A DNA stretch of 64,000 nt from Amylibacter marinus (GCF_030160015.1 NZ_BSNN01000007.1:1-64000), one strand, 5' to 3'. Shown: positions 45,812 through 56,295, counted from the first letter of the stretch. The notes: generated by a model from the letters alone, not told the origin. Numbers and translations are program-made.

Positions 45812-46900
45812 ATGAACTTCATCGATCTGGCCGCCCAACAAGACCGCCTGCGCGAAAAAATCGATGCAGGTATCGCCGCCGTGCTGGCCCATGGCCAATA
45901 TATCAACGGCCCAGAGGTGCAGGAACTCGAAGAGCGGCTGGCCGATTTCACCGGTGCCAGCCATTGCATCAGCTGTGCCAATGGCACCGATGCGTTGCAG
46001 GTTGCGCTGATGGCTGTGGGTGTGGGGTATGGGGACCATGTGATCACCCCCGCGTTTAGCTATATCGCCACCGCTGAAACCGTAGCGGTGCTGGGGGCAA
46101 AACCCATCTATGTGGATATTGACCCCATCACATTCGCCATAGATCCTGCCCTGATCGAGGCAGCAATCACCCCCAAAACCAAGGCGATTATCCCCGTATC
46201 CCTCTATGGTCAGTGCCCCAATATGGATGCAATCAACGAAATTGCCGCGCGCCACAATATCCCCGTGATCGAAGACGCGGCCCAGAGCTTTGGTGCCACA
46301 CATAAATCCAAACGCTCCGCCAACTTAACCACCATCGGCTGCACCAGCTTTTTCCCCTCGAAACCGCTGGGGTGCTACGGCGATGGTGGGGCGATTTTCA
46401 CATCCGACCCAGATTTGGCCGTGGTATTACGCCAAATCGCGCGCCATGGCCAAGATCGCCGCTATCACCACATTCGCGTTGGCGTGAACAGCCGCCTAGA
46501 TACGCTACAGGCCGCAATTCTACTGCCGAAATTGGAAATATTAGACGACGAGCTAAAGGCCCGCCAAAAAGCGGCCGATTACTACACTGCGGGCTTTGCC
46601 GGCCACAATGGCATCACCACGCCCGATATTGCCCCCGAAAACACCAGCGCATGGGCCCAATATACCCTGCGCGTGAACAACCGGGATCAGGTGCAGGATG
46701 CGCTGAAATCCGCTGGCATCCCCACCGCCATCCACTATCCATTGCCGCTGAACCAACAACCCGCAGTGGCCGATGATACCGCCACCCTGCCCCACGGCAA
46801 TCTGGCGGCTACTCAGGTGATCAGCCTGCCCATGCACCCCTATATTTCCACATCAGATCAGGATCGTGTGATCGAGACCCTGATCCAAGCGGCGCACTAA
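45812..46900 (+). CDS. wbpE: WbpE-like PLP aminotransferase (DegT family)
   Basis: 362 residues. FIDLAAQQDRLREKIDAGI, ANGTDALQVALMAVGVG, EDAAQSFGA and the PLP Lys in TSFFPSKPLGCYGDGG are as in WbpE/WlbC, which transaminate the 3-keto-uronic acid with glutamate. With WbpB and WbpD it makes UDP-GlcNAc3NAcA, which the WbpI-like epimerase converts to the ManNAc3NAcA form. Confidence 0.92.
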   Translation: MNFIDLAAQQDRLREKIDAGIAAVLAHGQYINGPEVQELEERLADFTGASHCISCANGTDALQVALMAVGVGYGDHVITPAFSYIATAETVAVLGAKPIYVDIDPITFAIDPALIEAAITPKTKAIIPVSLYGQCPNMDAINEIAARHNIPVIEDAAQSFGATHKSKRSANLTTIGCTSFFPSKPLGCYGDGGAIFTSDPDLAVVLRQIARHGQDRRYHHIRVGVNSRLDTLQAAILLPKLEILDDELKARQKAADYYTAGFAGHNGITTPDIAPENTSAWAQYTLRVNNRDQVQDALKSAGIPTAIHYPLPLNQQPAVADDTATLPHGNLAATQVISLPMHPYISTSDQDRVIETLIQAAH

Positions 46901-46904
46901 CACC

Positions 46905-48326
46905 ATGGGATTGCAGAAACACGCCGAGCAGATCTATCCCCGATTACCAATCTGGGCGCAAAACGCGCTGATATCCGTGCAAGGGACAATTTTTCGCAAG
47001 CAGCGCTACGGCGCTGGGTTTAAAACAGAACTGGCACAGTTAATCGCACAGGCAAGCCGCCCGCGCGCAGAGCTAGAACAGCTGCAACTGGATAAATTGC
47101 GCGCCTTCCTTATCCATGCACAGGATACCTGCCCCCATTACACGGCCGCCTTTAAACAGGCGGGCTTCGACCCCCACAGCCTAAACAGCCTATCTGATCT
47201 GCAACACTGTCCGATCCTAGAAAAGGACACCCTGCGCCGCGAAACTGATCGCATCGCCAGCACCAAATATGACCCCAAGTCGCTGAACAAGAGCTTTACC
47301 TCTGGCACCACCGGCACGCCGATTTCGGTGGCATTTACGCCCGCAGACACCCGCACCCGTTTCGCCACATTACAGCGTATGTTCGCACAGTTTGACATAC
47401 CCCTCTTGCCAAAATCCGTGCGATTTTCTGGGCGCACCCTGTTTCCAAATGCCCAACAGACCAAGGTGTTCTGGCGGATGAACTGGCCGATGCGCCAGAT
47501 GCTGATGTCATCGTATAATCTGAAATCAGAAAACCTGCTGACCTATGTAGACCGCCTAATCACCTACGAGCCAGAACTGATCGATGGCTACCCCAGCGCA
47601 ATTTACATCTTGGCGCGTTTCATCAACGCCCATGGTCTGGCGGGCAAGATCACCCCGCGCCTGATCATGACCACTGCCGAAACATTAGAACCCTTTCAAC
47701 GCGAAGAGATCGCCGCCGCCTTTGGCGATTGCCCGATCCTCAATCAATATGCCTCCTCCGAGGGCGCGCCCTTCATCACCCAAGACATCAACGGCGATCT
47801 GGTGATCAACACCGATAGCGGCGTATTTGAATTCGTACGCGCAGGCACCGATATCCCAGCACAGGCCGGCGAAACCGCAGAAATGCTGGTAACCAGCTTT
47901 ACCACCCATGCCTATCCATTGATCCGCTATCGTATCGGCGATAGTGTCACCCTGCCCGACCCTGCCCGCCATGCGAAATCATGGGATATGCCGGTGGTTC
48001 AATCGATCACAGGGCGCCAAGAAGATATCCTACACACCACAGAACGGGGCTATGTAGGCCGTCTTGATCCGGTATTCAAAAAAACGCCGTCAACAATTGT
48101 TGAATGCCAAATTGAGCAAACCGCCCCCATGGCCATTACCCTGCGCGTGGTACCCGATACGCGCGCAGGTTTCAAAGACACAGACCTAGATGGCGTGCGA
48201 TCCGAGCTTCTGGCCCGCCTCGGGGCGGTAGAGATCACCACCGAGCACCACCAATCCCTGCCCCGCGGAACCAACGGAAAATTGCGCGCCGTAATCGGAA
48301 TGAAGGACAACAGCCCGCATTCCTAA
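46905..48326 (+). CDS. CapK/PaaK-like AMP-forming ligase
   Basis: 473 residues resembling phenylacetate-CoA ligase relatives found in capsule clusters (CapK). The AMP-binding loop is SFTSGTTGTPISV; other pieces are YPSAIYILARF, NQYASSEGAPF and YRIGDSV. In capsule loci the role is not settled; activation of an acyl or amino-acid substituent is one possibility and would fit the acyl module at 55-59 kb. Its stop overlaps that of the flippase by 4 nt. Confidence 0.83.
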   Translation: MGLQKHAEQIYPRLPIWAQNALISVQGTIFRKQRYGAGFKTELAQLIAQASRPRAELEQLQLDKLRAFLIHAQDTCPHYTAAFKQAGFDPHSLNSLSDLQHCPILEKDTLRRETDRIASTKYDPKSLNKSFTSGTTGTPISVAFTPADTRTRFATLQRMFAQFDIPLLPKSVRFSGRTLFPNAQQTKVFWRMNWPMRQMLMSSYNLKSENLLTYVDRLITYEPELIDGYPSAIYILARFINAHGLAGKITPRLIMTTAETLEPFQREEIAAAFGDCPILNQYASSEGAPFITQDINGDLVINTDSGVFEFVRAGTDIPAQAGETAEMLVTSFTTHAYPLIRYRIGDSVTLPDPARHAKSWDMPVVQSITGRQEDILHTTERGYVGRLDPVFKKTPSTIVECQIEQTAPMAITLRVVPDTRAGFKDTDLDGVRSELLARLGAVEITTEHHQSLPRGTNGKLRAVIGMKDNSPHS

Positions 48327-49594
48327 ACCACTGGTTTATCGGCTTGTTCTTCCAGTTGTAGAAAATAATAAAACCTACCAGCCATAATCAGATTCCATAA
48401 AATCACATACCCCAGTTCCACAAGTACCAAGGCCACTATACCGTATCTTGGCACCAGCATATAAAATGCCAGAATCTTAATAATAACCGCAGACCCAAAA
48501 ACTATGGCAGCTGCCCTCTGGCGACCAATCATGGAGATGCCAATCCCTACCGGCGCCCCGATACACAGAACAACACCCGACAAAAGCATAATAAAAAAAA
48601 CCGACGGTATAATCGCACCTTTGGCATTTGTCGCGCTTTCAGCCAGCGGATAAGCAAGATACAAAACACCTGCCCCACAAACCCCAATTGCAAACAAAAA
48701 CCAACGTGCAATTCGCACAATTTCTCGCAGACCTACAAAGTCTTTCTGTAGATATTTATTCGCCATCTGCGGAGCGATAACACGATTAACCGCCATTTGC
48801 GGAACCATCAACAAACCCGCCAACATCGACATAAATGCAAATTGGCCTAGATCGAATGCTGGTAAAAATAGACCAGAAATAAACAGTGTGGATCGCTCGC
48901 CCAGTAAATATGCCACCGACAACAGAAAGAAACCTGCAGTTTCCTGCGACCAATATCGGTACCCAACCCCTGCGCCATGCCCAACCCGTCTAATATTTTG
49001 ACGAAACTTCTGCCAGACGGCCACTGACAGGATACTTGCTGTTACCAAAATAGCCGCAAAATACAAAATTTGTACGTTCAGACGTCCCCCCATAACGAGA
49101 CCAATCAACAGAAAGCCAAGCAATAACATGCGCACCGAAATATTATCCAATACCAAGGCCAGCACCAAATCGCCACTGGCGCGAATGTAACTTGCTCCTA
49201 AGACCACCACACTGAATCCAGCACAGCTCAGGTAAAATATTATATTAGAGGCCGAGGGAAGTGGACTGAAAAGCCAATAGAGCATAGATACTAAGCAGAG
49301 CCCAACCAGCAAAACCGATATCACAAAGAATAAAAACTTACGCTGTTCACCCGCATTGCCCTCTGCTCTCAATTTTGGAACTTCTTTTAGAATCAGCAAT
49401 GCCATGCCAAAATTTGCCCCCCCAGAAACCAGTAGAATATTATTGCGCCAGAGCGTGAATTCCCCAAGCGTCTCTATCCCAAGGCTGCGTGTGATTACGA
49501 TTTGTAAAAACAAATTCAACATAACCCCTGTCGCAATCAAACCACCACTGGTTGCAAATTGATGTATTAAATGCGCCGAGCCTTTTTGAATCAT
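48323..49594 (-). CDS. Polysaccharide flippase 1 (Wzx-like, MOP superfamily)
   Basis: 423 residues from ATG 49594 (TTG 49603 possible), hydrophobic throughout with about 12 to 14 helices. Early SGGLIATGVMLNLFLQIVIT then RSLGIETLGEF is typical of the polysaccharide-biosynthesis transporters. It should move the lipid-linked repeat across the inner membrane. A second flippase lies at 59002, so two polymers or a replacement event are possible. Confidence 0.85.
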   Translation of the reverse strand: MIQKGSAHLIHQFATSGGLIATGVMLNLFLQIVITRSLGIETLGEFTLWRNNILLVSGGANFGMALLILKEVPKLRAEGNAGEQRKFLFFVISVLLVGLCLVSMLYWLFSPLPSASNIIFYLSCAGFSVVVLGASYIRASGDLVLALVLDNISVRMLLLGFLLIGLVMGGRLNVQILYFAAILVTASILSVAVWQKFRQNIRRVGHGAGVGYRYWSQETAGFFLLSVAYLLGERSTLFISGLFLPAFDLGQFAFMSMLAGLLMVPQMAVNRVIAPQMANKYLQKDFVGLREIVRIARWFLFAIGVCGAGVLYLAYPLAESATNAKGAIIPSVFFIMLLSGVVLCIGAPVGIGISMIGRQRAAAIVFGSAVIIKILAFYMLVPRYGIVALVLVELGYVILWNLIMAGRFYYFLQLEEQADKPVV

Positions 49595-49818
49595 TGGGAC
49601 CAAATTCCTAAATCACAACCTCACCTTTAAAGTGTATGGAATTTAAAGTTTCGCGCAATAGAGATTGCCCTCTATACCTAGTGCTCCATATGCCCTGTAG
49701 AAAATCCAAGTAATTACGCGAGATCTACAGTGCCAATCTCTAATAATTATCCGGTTTCCATACCATCTCCAAGCGTCTAAACTCTGGCAATAACAGCATA
49801 ATCTGTTTGGATAAATCT

Positions 49819-50409
49819 ATGAAACGCCTCTTCGATATTTTCGGCTCTGGCATTGGCCTGATCTTGCTTAGCCCCGTTTTTCTTCTTTTGTATTTCAAAA
49901 TAAAATCAGATATGGGCGCACCCGTTTTCTTTCGCCAAACCCGCCCCGGTCGGGACGGAAAACCGTTTGAAATGATCAAGTTCCGCTCGATGAAGGATGC
50001 CAATGCCCCCGACGGTACCCCCCTGCCCGATGCGGATCGCATTACCCCGCTGGGGGCCAAGCTGCGCAGCAGCTCATTGGATGAATTGCCAGAATTGTAC
50101 AATGTCTTGCGCGGCGATATGAGCCTCGTTGGCCCGCGCCCTCTCTTGGTCGAATACCTACCGCTTTACTCGCCAGAACAAGCACGCCGCCATGATCTTC
50201 GCCCCGGCATCACAGGCTGGGCCCAGATAAACGGGCGCAATGCTTTATCATGGGATGAAAAATTCGCGCTAGATGTCTGGTATGTGGAAAACCGCACGCT
50301 TTGGCTGGATATTAAAATCCTTGCGCTAACCGTAAAGAAAGTCATTAAGCGTGATGGCATTTCTGCCGCGGGCGAGGCCACCATGTCCAAATTCACCGGC
50401 ACATCGTAA
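49819..50409 (+). CDS. Polyprenol-phosphate sugar phosphotransferase (PglC-like priming enzyme)
   Basis: 196 residues from ATG 49819, the minimal monotopic form. One N-terminal hydrophobic helix (IFGSGIGLILLSPVFLLLYF), then GAPVFFRQTRPGRDGKPFEM, FRSMKD, LDELPELYNVLRGDMSLVGP and RPGITGWAQINGRN. These are the conserved blocks of PglC/WcaJ enzymes, including the Asp-Glu dyad (LDELPEL). It attaches the first sugar phosphate to undecaprenyl phosphate. An aminotransferase follows, as in pgl-type clusters. Confidence 0.93.
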   Translation: MKRLFDIFGSGIGLILLSPVFLLLYFKIKSDMGAPVFFRQTRPGRDGKPFEMIKFRSMKDANAPDGTPLPDADRITPLGAKLRSSSLDELPELYNVLRGDMSLVGPRPLLVEYLPLYSPEQARRHDLRPGITGWAQINGRNALSWDEKFALDVWYVENRTLWLDIKILALTVKKVIKRDGISAAGEATMSKFTGTS

Positions 50410-50425
50410 ACAGATCGGATAACCC

Positions 50426-51631
50426 ATGCTCAACGGCCCCTTCTCCCCTTGGCCCAGTTTCACTGATGAAGAAGCAAATGCAGTTTCTCAAATCCTGCTG
50501 TCCAACAAGGTCAACTATTGGACAGGCACACAGGGGCGCGAATTCGAAAAAGAATTCGCAGAATTCGCAGGTGCAAACCACGCGATCGCTGTGGCCAATG
50601 GCACGTTGGCTCTTGATCTGGCGCTACAGGGGCTGGGCATAGGCGCACGCAATGGCGGACAGGCCAGCGACGAGGTTATCGTCACCCCGCGCAGTTTCAT
50701 GGCCTCGGTTTCGGCTGTGGTCAGCGCCGGCGCTATTCCTGTTTTTGCAGACATCGATGCAGATAGCCAAAACATCACCCCTCATACCGTCGCCCCCCAT
50801 ATCACCACAAGCACCCGCGCTATTCTCTGCGTACATCTGGGCGGCTGGCCCTGTGATATGCTGGGTTTCAAACAATTGGTCACAGGGCGCGATATTAAAT
50901 TGATCGAAGATTGCGCACAGGCCCATGGCGCCAAGATAGGCGACACCCCGGTCGGGGCCTTGGGGGATGTGGGCGCTTGGTCATTCTGTCAGGATAAAAT
51001 AATCACCACCGGTGGCGAAGGCGGCATGGTCACCTGCAATGATCCCGCCCTGTGGAAGCGCATGTGGGCGCACAAAGATCACGGCAAAAGCTGGGATGCA
51101 GTCTATGAAAAACAACACCCCCCCGGATATCGGTGGGTCATCGAGGATTTCGGCACCAATTGGCGCCTAGCAGAAATGCAATCTGCCATCGGGCGCATCC
51201 AATTACGCCGCTTGGCTGAGTGGCAAGACGCGCGCCAGAAAAACGCGAAACGCCTAGAGAGCACCTTGGCCGAATTTGCCCATGCCACAGGCCCAGTGCG
51301 CATTACCCCCACCCCCAGTGGCATAACCCATGCCTTTTATCGATTCTGTGCCTTCGTGCGCCCAGAAAACCTAGGCAAAGACTGGACACGCGACCGCATC
51401 GTTGATGCAATCAGCACCGCCGGCGTGCCCTGTTTCCAAGGTACATGTTCCGAACTATACCGCGAGGCCGCCTTTGATAGCACAGGTTGGCGCCCTACAC
51501 AGCCCCTAGAAACCACAAAAAAACTGGGCGATACATGCCTGACGTTTTTGGTGCATCCAACCCTGACACAGGCCGAGATGGATAAGAGCTGTCGTGTAAT
51601 TCAAACCATCTTGGCACAAGCCACAGGCTAG
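50426..51631 (+). CDS. DegT/DnrJ-family sugar aminotransferase
   Basis: 401 residues. VANGTLALDLALQGLGIG, the Asp in IEDCAQAHGA, and the PLP Lys in FCQDKIITTGGEGG identify a sugar aminotransferase. It differs from the WbpE-like gene and could act on the 4-keto product of the WbpM-type dehydratase (31716), giving a 4-amino sugar, as PglE does. It follows the priming transferase by 16 bp. Its stop shares CTAG with the polymerase gene. Confidence 0.88.
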   Translation: MLNGPFSPWPSFTDEEANAVSQILLSNKVNYWTGTQGREFEKEFAEFAGANHAIAVANGTLALDLALQGLGIGARNGGQASDEVIVTPRSFMASVSAVVSAGAIPVFADIDADSQNITPHTVAPHITTSTRAILCVHLGGWPCDMLGFKQLVTGRDIKLIEDCAQAHGAKIGDTPVGALGDVGAWSFCQDKIITTGGEGGMVTCNDPALWKRMWAHKDHGKSWDAVYEKQHPPGYRWVIEDFGTNWRLAEMQSAIGRIQLRRLAEWQDARQKNAKRLESTLAEFAHATGPVRITPTPSGITHAFYRFCAFVRPENLGKDWTRDRIVDAISTAGVPCFQGTCSELYREAAFDSTGWRPTQPLETTKKLGDTCLTFLVHPTLTQAEMDKSCRVIQTILAQATG

Positions 51632-52902
51632 GCGGGGGCTGAAATAACAGGCCTCGGTTCCTGCTCCATCTCATAATACTGCGCCGCCACCACCTCGGCC
51701 GCGCGGCGCCGTTTTATAGCATAAATTGCCGTTAGCATCGCCACCATAAACCAAAAACTACGCTTGCGCAGATGGTAGGTATACCCCCACGAAATGAACA
51801 TGCCCATACACATGGGCAACATGTAGAAAATGAACTTGGCATAGGGATCATCGGCGCGATTACGCCCCCCATTTAGTAACATAATAAAACAGCGTAACAC
51901 GAACATCAGATAGGCCACGGCCCCCAAAATACCCGAGGTAGCCAATATGCCCAAATAGGTCGAATGAATCTCGTACTTGGCCGTATAGACACCCGCGACA
52001 TTGCCTGCGCCAACACCAACAAATGGATTTTCATCCAAAGCCTTTAGTGTGCCTTCAACGTTCTCGGCAAAAAATCCAGAAGCGAAGTCATCTACGGTAT
52101 CAGAGTTAACCTTGGTTTCAAACCGCCATGCCAAGCCGGGCACCAATTCTATTGCAATCTGCACCAAAATACTGCCAACAAAAATTGTTAAAGCAGTTAT
52201 CACAAGAATCCTAACCCCAATACGTTTTTCGGTTTTGGACTTAGAAAGCAGCAGAAAAACCATCACGAAGAAAACCCCAGAAATCAAACCAATCAGCGCC
52301 GCACGCTTAACCGTTAGGATAAGGGCTAGAACCAGTAAGCCAATACAGATATTATAAATCCAGTTTTTCGGGACCAACCCCGACATCGAAAGTGCCAAAC
52401 AAATTGCGGCATGGGTGCCCAGAAAAGTGCCTGCCTGCCCGGTATTGCGAAACGTCCCTTTAAGCCCACCCCAAGCAACATTTAAAACCATATAATCTAG
52501 TAGGAAATACGCCGACAAAACGCCTAGCAATAAAGCGTAGCCCTTCAGAAAAATCTTTAGGTCTTGTTCTGTCAAATTATAGATCAAATTGGCAATAGCT
52601 ATGGAAACGCAAGCACTGAACAATAAAATTACAGTTTCTGTAAAAGCCTTATCTGGTTTATCCGCAAATATAGCAGACAGCAAAAACAACCCAAGCAAAG
52701 GGAGAAACATCCAATACACGCCATGCACTTTTAATCGTTTACCACTGAAGCCCAAGATCAGCACCAAGCCAATTAGAACCAATGCAAAGACATCCGCAGC
52801 AATCAAACGATCTGTAACGCTCAACTCTCCCGCCTTAGCACCAGTTATCCGTGAACTTAAGAACACATAAAGCAACAACGCCCCTAAAATTATATATCTC
52901 AT
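51628..52902 (-). CDS. O-antigen ligase/Wzy-like polymerase
   Basis: 424 residues, about 10 to 12 membrane helices, with one large periplasmic loop late in the sequence containing NPFVGVGAGNV and EIHSTYLGILATSG, the pattern of Wzy_C/O-antigen ligase domains (His in the loop). It likely polymerises the repeat units at the periplasmic face. It is followed by the GT4 gene with a 4-nt overlap on the minus strand. Confidence 0.85.
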   Translation of the reverse strand: MRYIILGALLLYVFLSSRITGAKAGELSVTDRLIAADVFALVLIGLVLILGFSGKRLKVHGVYWMFLPLLGLFLLSAIFADKPDKAFTETVILLFSACVSIAIANLIYNLTEQDLKIFLKGYALLLGVLSAYFLLDYMVLNVAWGGLKGTFRNTGQAGTFLGTHAAICLALSMSGLVPKNWIYNICIGLLVLALILTVKRAALIGLISGVFFVMVFLLLSKSKTEKRIGVRILVITALTIFVGSILVQIAIELVPGLAWRFETKVNSDTVDDFASGFFAENVEGTLKALDENPFVGVGAGNVAGVYTAKYEIHSTYLGILATSGILGAVAYLMFVLRCFIMLLNGGRNRADDPYAKFIFYMLPMCMGMFISWGYTYHLRKRSFWFMVAMLTAIYAIKRRRAAEVVAAQYYEMEQEPRPVISAPA

Positions 52903-54059
52903 TGCTCGCCTTCGCCCGACGCGGTTAAATCCTGATCAACGCCCAACGCACGCCGCATCTGTTCATTTACCACCCTAACATCAAATGTGGATTCCACAAA
53001 TGCGCGCCCCGCATCCCCCATTTTCGCCACATCATGATCGCCGCGCAAAAACTCGCGCATCCCATCGCACAGGCTCTGCCAATCGCGCGGCGCTACCAGA
53101 ATGCCGTTTTCCCCCACATTCACAGTCGAGCGGCACCCCTCGGTATCCGTGGTGATCACCGCGCGCCCTGTGGCCATGGCCTCTAGCACCGTGCGTGGCA
53201 ATCCCTCGCTATAGGATGGCAAAACAAACACATCACACTCTGCCATCTCTTTAGCAATCTGATCGCTTGGGCCTTTGAACTCTAAATGCTCTTTCACAAA
53301 ATCGAAATCTGCACCCTGATACCCAATGGGCGATTGATCATGGACGCCCACCAGCACAAACCGTGCCTTGGGGTATTCGGCCCGTAGGGCCTGTGCCGCG
53401 CGCGCATATTCTGTAATGCCCTTGTATTTCACCAAACGGGCCACCAGCAAAAATACAAACTCATCGCTGGGAACATCGCGCACCGGAACTTTTGGAAAAT
53501 TGGTGATATTCACACCCGATCCGCCAACCACGACCGTATTCGCCCCGCGCTTGCACAGCCCCCCATCAACAAACAGGGCCTCATTATCGCTGTTATGGAA
53601 AATCGTGACATGGCTCATGCGTGTTGCCACCCAAAACATGCCCTTGGTAATGGCCGTGATAAGGCGCGCAATCCGGCTGCCATCGGGTGAAAACGCATAG
53701 CCTAGCCCTGTCACCATCATCGCGCGATGCTTTACACCTGCGGCAAAGGCGGCATAGGCGGTATAAAGCGTGGGCTTATGCGTATAGCCCAAGGTCACAT
53801 CGGGGCGATGCTTGCGGATCAAGCGCCAAATCCCAACAAGAGTGCGTAAATCCTTAACGGGGTTTAACCCCTGAGGGTTCATATAAACTGGCTCGCATTG
53901 GATCCCGCGCGCCTCGCACCATTGGCGAGTTTTATCATCAAATTCTGGCGCGACAGCCACGATATCGATGCCGCGCGCGCGAATGCTCGCTAGCAGATCC
54001 CCGCGAAATGTAATCAAGGAGGGCGCAAAAGAACAACAAATCAAGAATTTTTTGGGCAC
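52899..54059 (-). CDS. Glycosyltransferase, GT4 (PglA-like)
   Basis: 386 residues. N-terminal FLICCSFAPSLITFRGDLLA, GYTHKPTLYTAYAAFAAG and MVTGLGYAFSPDG match the PglA-like GT4 group; the donor domain has the E-x7-E region (PSYSEGLPRTVLEAMATGR). PglA adds the second sugar onto a diacetamidobacillosamine-type primer, which fits the PglC-like enzyme at 49819. Cytoplasmic face of the inner membrane. Confidence 0.88.
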   Translation of the reverse strand: MPKKFLICCSFAPSLITFRGDLLASIRARGIDIVAVAPEFDDKTRQWCEARGIQCEPVYMNPQGLNPVKDLRTLVGIWRLIRKHRPDVTLGYTHKPTLYTAYAAFAAGVKHRAMMVTGLGYAFSPDGSRIARLITAITKGMFWVATRMSHVTIFHNSDNEALFVDGGLCKRGANTVVVGGSGVNITNFPKVPVRDVPSDEFVFLLVARLVKYKGITEYARAAQALRAEYPKARFVLVGVHDQSPIGYQGADFDFVKEHLEFKGPSDQIAKEMAECDVFVLPSYSEGLPRTVLEAMATGRAVITTDTEGCRSTVNVGENGILVAPRDWQSLCDGMREFLRGDHDVAKMGDAGRAFVESTFDVRVVNEQMRRALGVDQDLTASGEGEQ

Positions 54060-54191
54060 CTAGATGCTCCTATAAATTACGCCAGTAGCGCATGGAAAAG
54101 ACATATACCTCAGAAATAAAATCACGGCTTAGAATGTCAAGGGATCGACACACCCCCTTAGCGTGCGTCCCCACACAAATCAACGCACATC

Positions 54192-54941
54192 TTAGGCGGT
54201 GATAAATTCCACCTGATCAGCGTAGAAATGCGCGCCCGTCAGATTGCCCGTGGCATAGCCACCCGTATCGATCGATATGCACCCCTGCTCAATCTTCGCC
54301 TGTGGCACAATTACGTGGCCATGCACCACAAATTGTCCATCTTGGCGGGGCTTTTTGATAAACTGGGGGTGCCCCCATAACAGAGCGCTTTCTTTTTGCG
54401 TCTCCATCGGGTGATTGGGGCTGGCCGCCGCATGCACCACATGCAGATTCCCAAACGACAGCTGATGGGGCAATGCGCGCAACCATGCCTCCATTCCGTT
54501 GGGCATTTTATCGCGTAGCCCCTGCACAGCCTCGATCAATTCCAACCCGCTGGCGCGCTCTGAAACCCCGCGCAACCCGAAACTGTTCAGCGTCTGCAAT
54601 CCGCCATAGCGTAACCATCGCGGGCCCTTTTCGCTGGGGTCATCCAAAAAATCCAGCATCATGCGTTCGTGGTTGCCCATCAAACATTGCGCACCCTCAT
54701 CACACAGCTGTGCCACACGGTGCAAAACCTCGGCCGATTGTTCGCCGCGATCGATCAAATCACCCACAAAAACCAAATGGGTGCCCGCCGGCTGTTTCGA
54801 CAGCAATCGCTCTAACAGATCCAGACGCCCATGCAGATCCCCCACCACGAACAAGGGGCGGCTAACCGATAATGCCCCCGCAAAATCCGGCCAGTTTTCT
54901 TCTGCGGTTTTCTTGCCAAATAATTTACTTAATATGCCCAT
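54192..54941 (-). CDS. Metallophosphoesterase, serine/threonine phosphatase-like
   Basis: 249 residues (Met at 54944 also possible). Binuclear metal motifs GDLHGRLDLL, GDLIDRGEQ and LMGNHERMML, then His in VVHAA and GHV, as in PPP-family and PrpE-like phosphatases. The substrate cannot be told from sequence: a phosphoprotein or a nucleotide. Encoded within the polysaccharide locus; a link to kinases of the window is only speculative. Confidence 0.88.
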   Translation of the reverse strand: MGILSKLFGKKTAEENWPDFAGALSVSRPLFVVGDLHGRLDLLERLLSKQPAGTHLVFVGDLIDRGEQSAEVLHRVAQLCDEGAQCLMGNHERMMLDFLDDPSEKGPRWLRYGGLQTLNSFGLRGVSERASGLELIEAVQGLRDKMPNGMEAWLRALPHQLSFGNLHVVHAAASPNHPMETQKESALLWGHPQFIKKPRQDGQFVVHGHVIVPQAKIEQGCISIDTGGYATGNLTGAHFYADQVEFITA

Positions 54942-54944
54942 CAT

Positions 54945-55281
54945 GCACCCAGTGTTTTACCAAATATATAGGCCCAAGCACCAAATTATAAAAGAGCCAC
55001 CCCGATATACCACAGAGCATCGTAAATACGCCATCCTTGGCGCCTTTGTACACGAGGTTCTTCAATCAAAATCTACTTGGGCATTTAGGCGGATGCACCG
55101 CCCAGTCTGACCCCACCACAGGTACTGATCCCAAAATACTGGCACAATTGGTATGCCGATATGTGCCCAGCCCGCCCTCCCCTTGCAGCGCAACGCTGCG
55201 TTGGTGCTTGAAGCCCCGCCCCAAGCAATCTATCTATTCAGTGTTGCACCCCTCCAAATTTGATAGCTCAAGGGCGAATTC
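54945..55281. other. 337-bp divergent intergenic region
   Basis: No convincing ORF. It contains a short hairpin, GCAGCG (55185-55190), CAA loop, CGCTGC (55194-55199), which can alternatively pair CAACGC (55191-55196) with GCGTTG (55198-55203). Promoters for the phosphatase gene and the acyl module should lie here, but no clear consensus was found. Confidence 0.4.
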
Positions 55282-56295
55282 ATGATTAATGCACGAATTG
55301 AACACATCGAGACCCATTTCCCAGATCACGTGCTTAGCAATGCAGACCTCTGCGTAACCTTTCCCTCTTGGACACCAGAAAAGATACTAGCCAAAACCGG
55401 CATCTCAGAGCGCAGAATATCAGCGCCAAATGAGACATCCGTGGATTTAGGCGTGAAAGCGGCGCAAAAACTGCTGATGAAATATCCCGAATTAATGGAT
55501 GAAATCGACTACCTTATCTTCTGCTCGCAGACCGCTGATCACTTTTTACCAACCAGCGCCTGTATTATTCAGGATCGGCTAGGCCTACCAAAACACATCG
55601 GGGCTTTTGATATTAACCAAGGGTGCTCTGGCTATGTTTATAGCTTAGCCGTGGCCAAGGGCATGATCGTCGGCGGTATCGCGCGCAAAATCCTGCTGAT
55701 CACCGCCGATACCTATACGAAACTGATCAACGAAAACGATACCAGCGTGCGCACCTTGTTTGGCGATGGGGCGGCGGCCTCGGTCATTACCGCCTCGGAA
55801 GGGCCACAGGGTATCAAGGATTTTGTCTTTGGCACAAATGGCGCTGGCGCCAACCAGCTGATCGTACCAGCGGGGGGATTTCGTCAACGCCCTACCAAGG
55901 ATAGCGCTCACGAGGTCAGGGACGAATTCGGCAATACCCGCAGCGCAGACCAGCTGTTTATGGATGGATCAAAGATCATGATGTTCGGCCTAGGCGAGGT
56001 GCCAAAGGCCATCAAGGCCCTGCTAACCAAGGCAGAATTAGACCTAGAACAAATCGACCATTTCATCTTCCATCAGGCCAGTTTATTAATGCTGGAAAAA
56101 TTGATTAAGAAGTTAAAAATCGACCCAAACAAGGCGCCACTGTCGCTAGAATATACTGGTAATACAGTATCATCAACGATACCTATCCTATTGAAAAGCT
56201 GTATCGATGATCATAGATTCGAAACAGGCGATAAGCTGTTGCTCGCAGGGTTTGGCGTAGGTCTTTCTTGGGCTGCCTGCATTGTGGAAATATAA
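55282..56295 (+). CDS. Ketoacyl-ACP synthase III-like enzyme 1
   Basis: 337 residues of the FabH fold. Full catalytic triad: Cys in NQGCSGYVYSLA, His in FIFHQASLLM, Asn in YTGNTVSSTIP. AAGGGCG precedes the ATG. FabH enzymes condense a short acyl-CoA with malonyl-ACP. Located with a dedicated ACP and a second KAS III, it likely makes a small acyl group for sugar decoration rather than for bulk fatty acids. Confidence 0.9.
   Translation: MINARIEHIETHFPDHVLSNADLCVTFPSWTPEKILAKTGISERRISAPNETSVDLGVKAAQKLLMKYPELMDEIDYLIFCSQTADHFLPTSACIIQDRLGLPKHIGAFDINQGCSGYVYSLAVAKGMIVGGIARKILLITADTYTKLINENDTSVRTLFGDGAAASVITASEGPQGIKDFVFGTNGAGANQLIVPAGGFRQRPTKDSAHEVRDEFGNTRSADQLFMDGSKIMMFGLGEVPKAIKALLTKAELDLEQIDHFIFHQASLLMLEKLIKKLKIDPNKAPLSLEYTGNTVSSTIPILLKSCIDDHRFETGDKLLLAGFGVGLSWAACIVEI

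Noticed and set aside
54942-55281. Plus-strand ORFs reaching into the divergent gap (from 54661 and 55037)
   Set aside because: They overlap the phosphatase gene antisense or start without a ribosome site, and composition is not protein-like.
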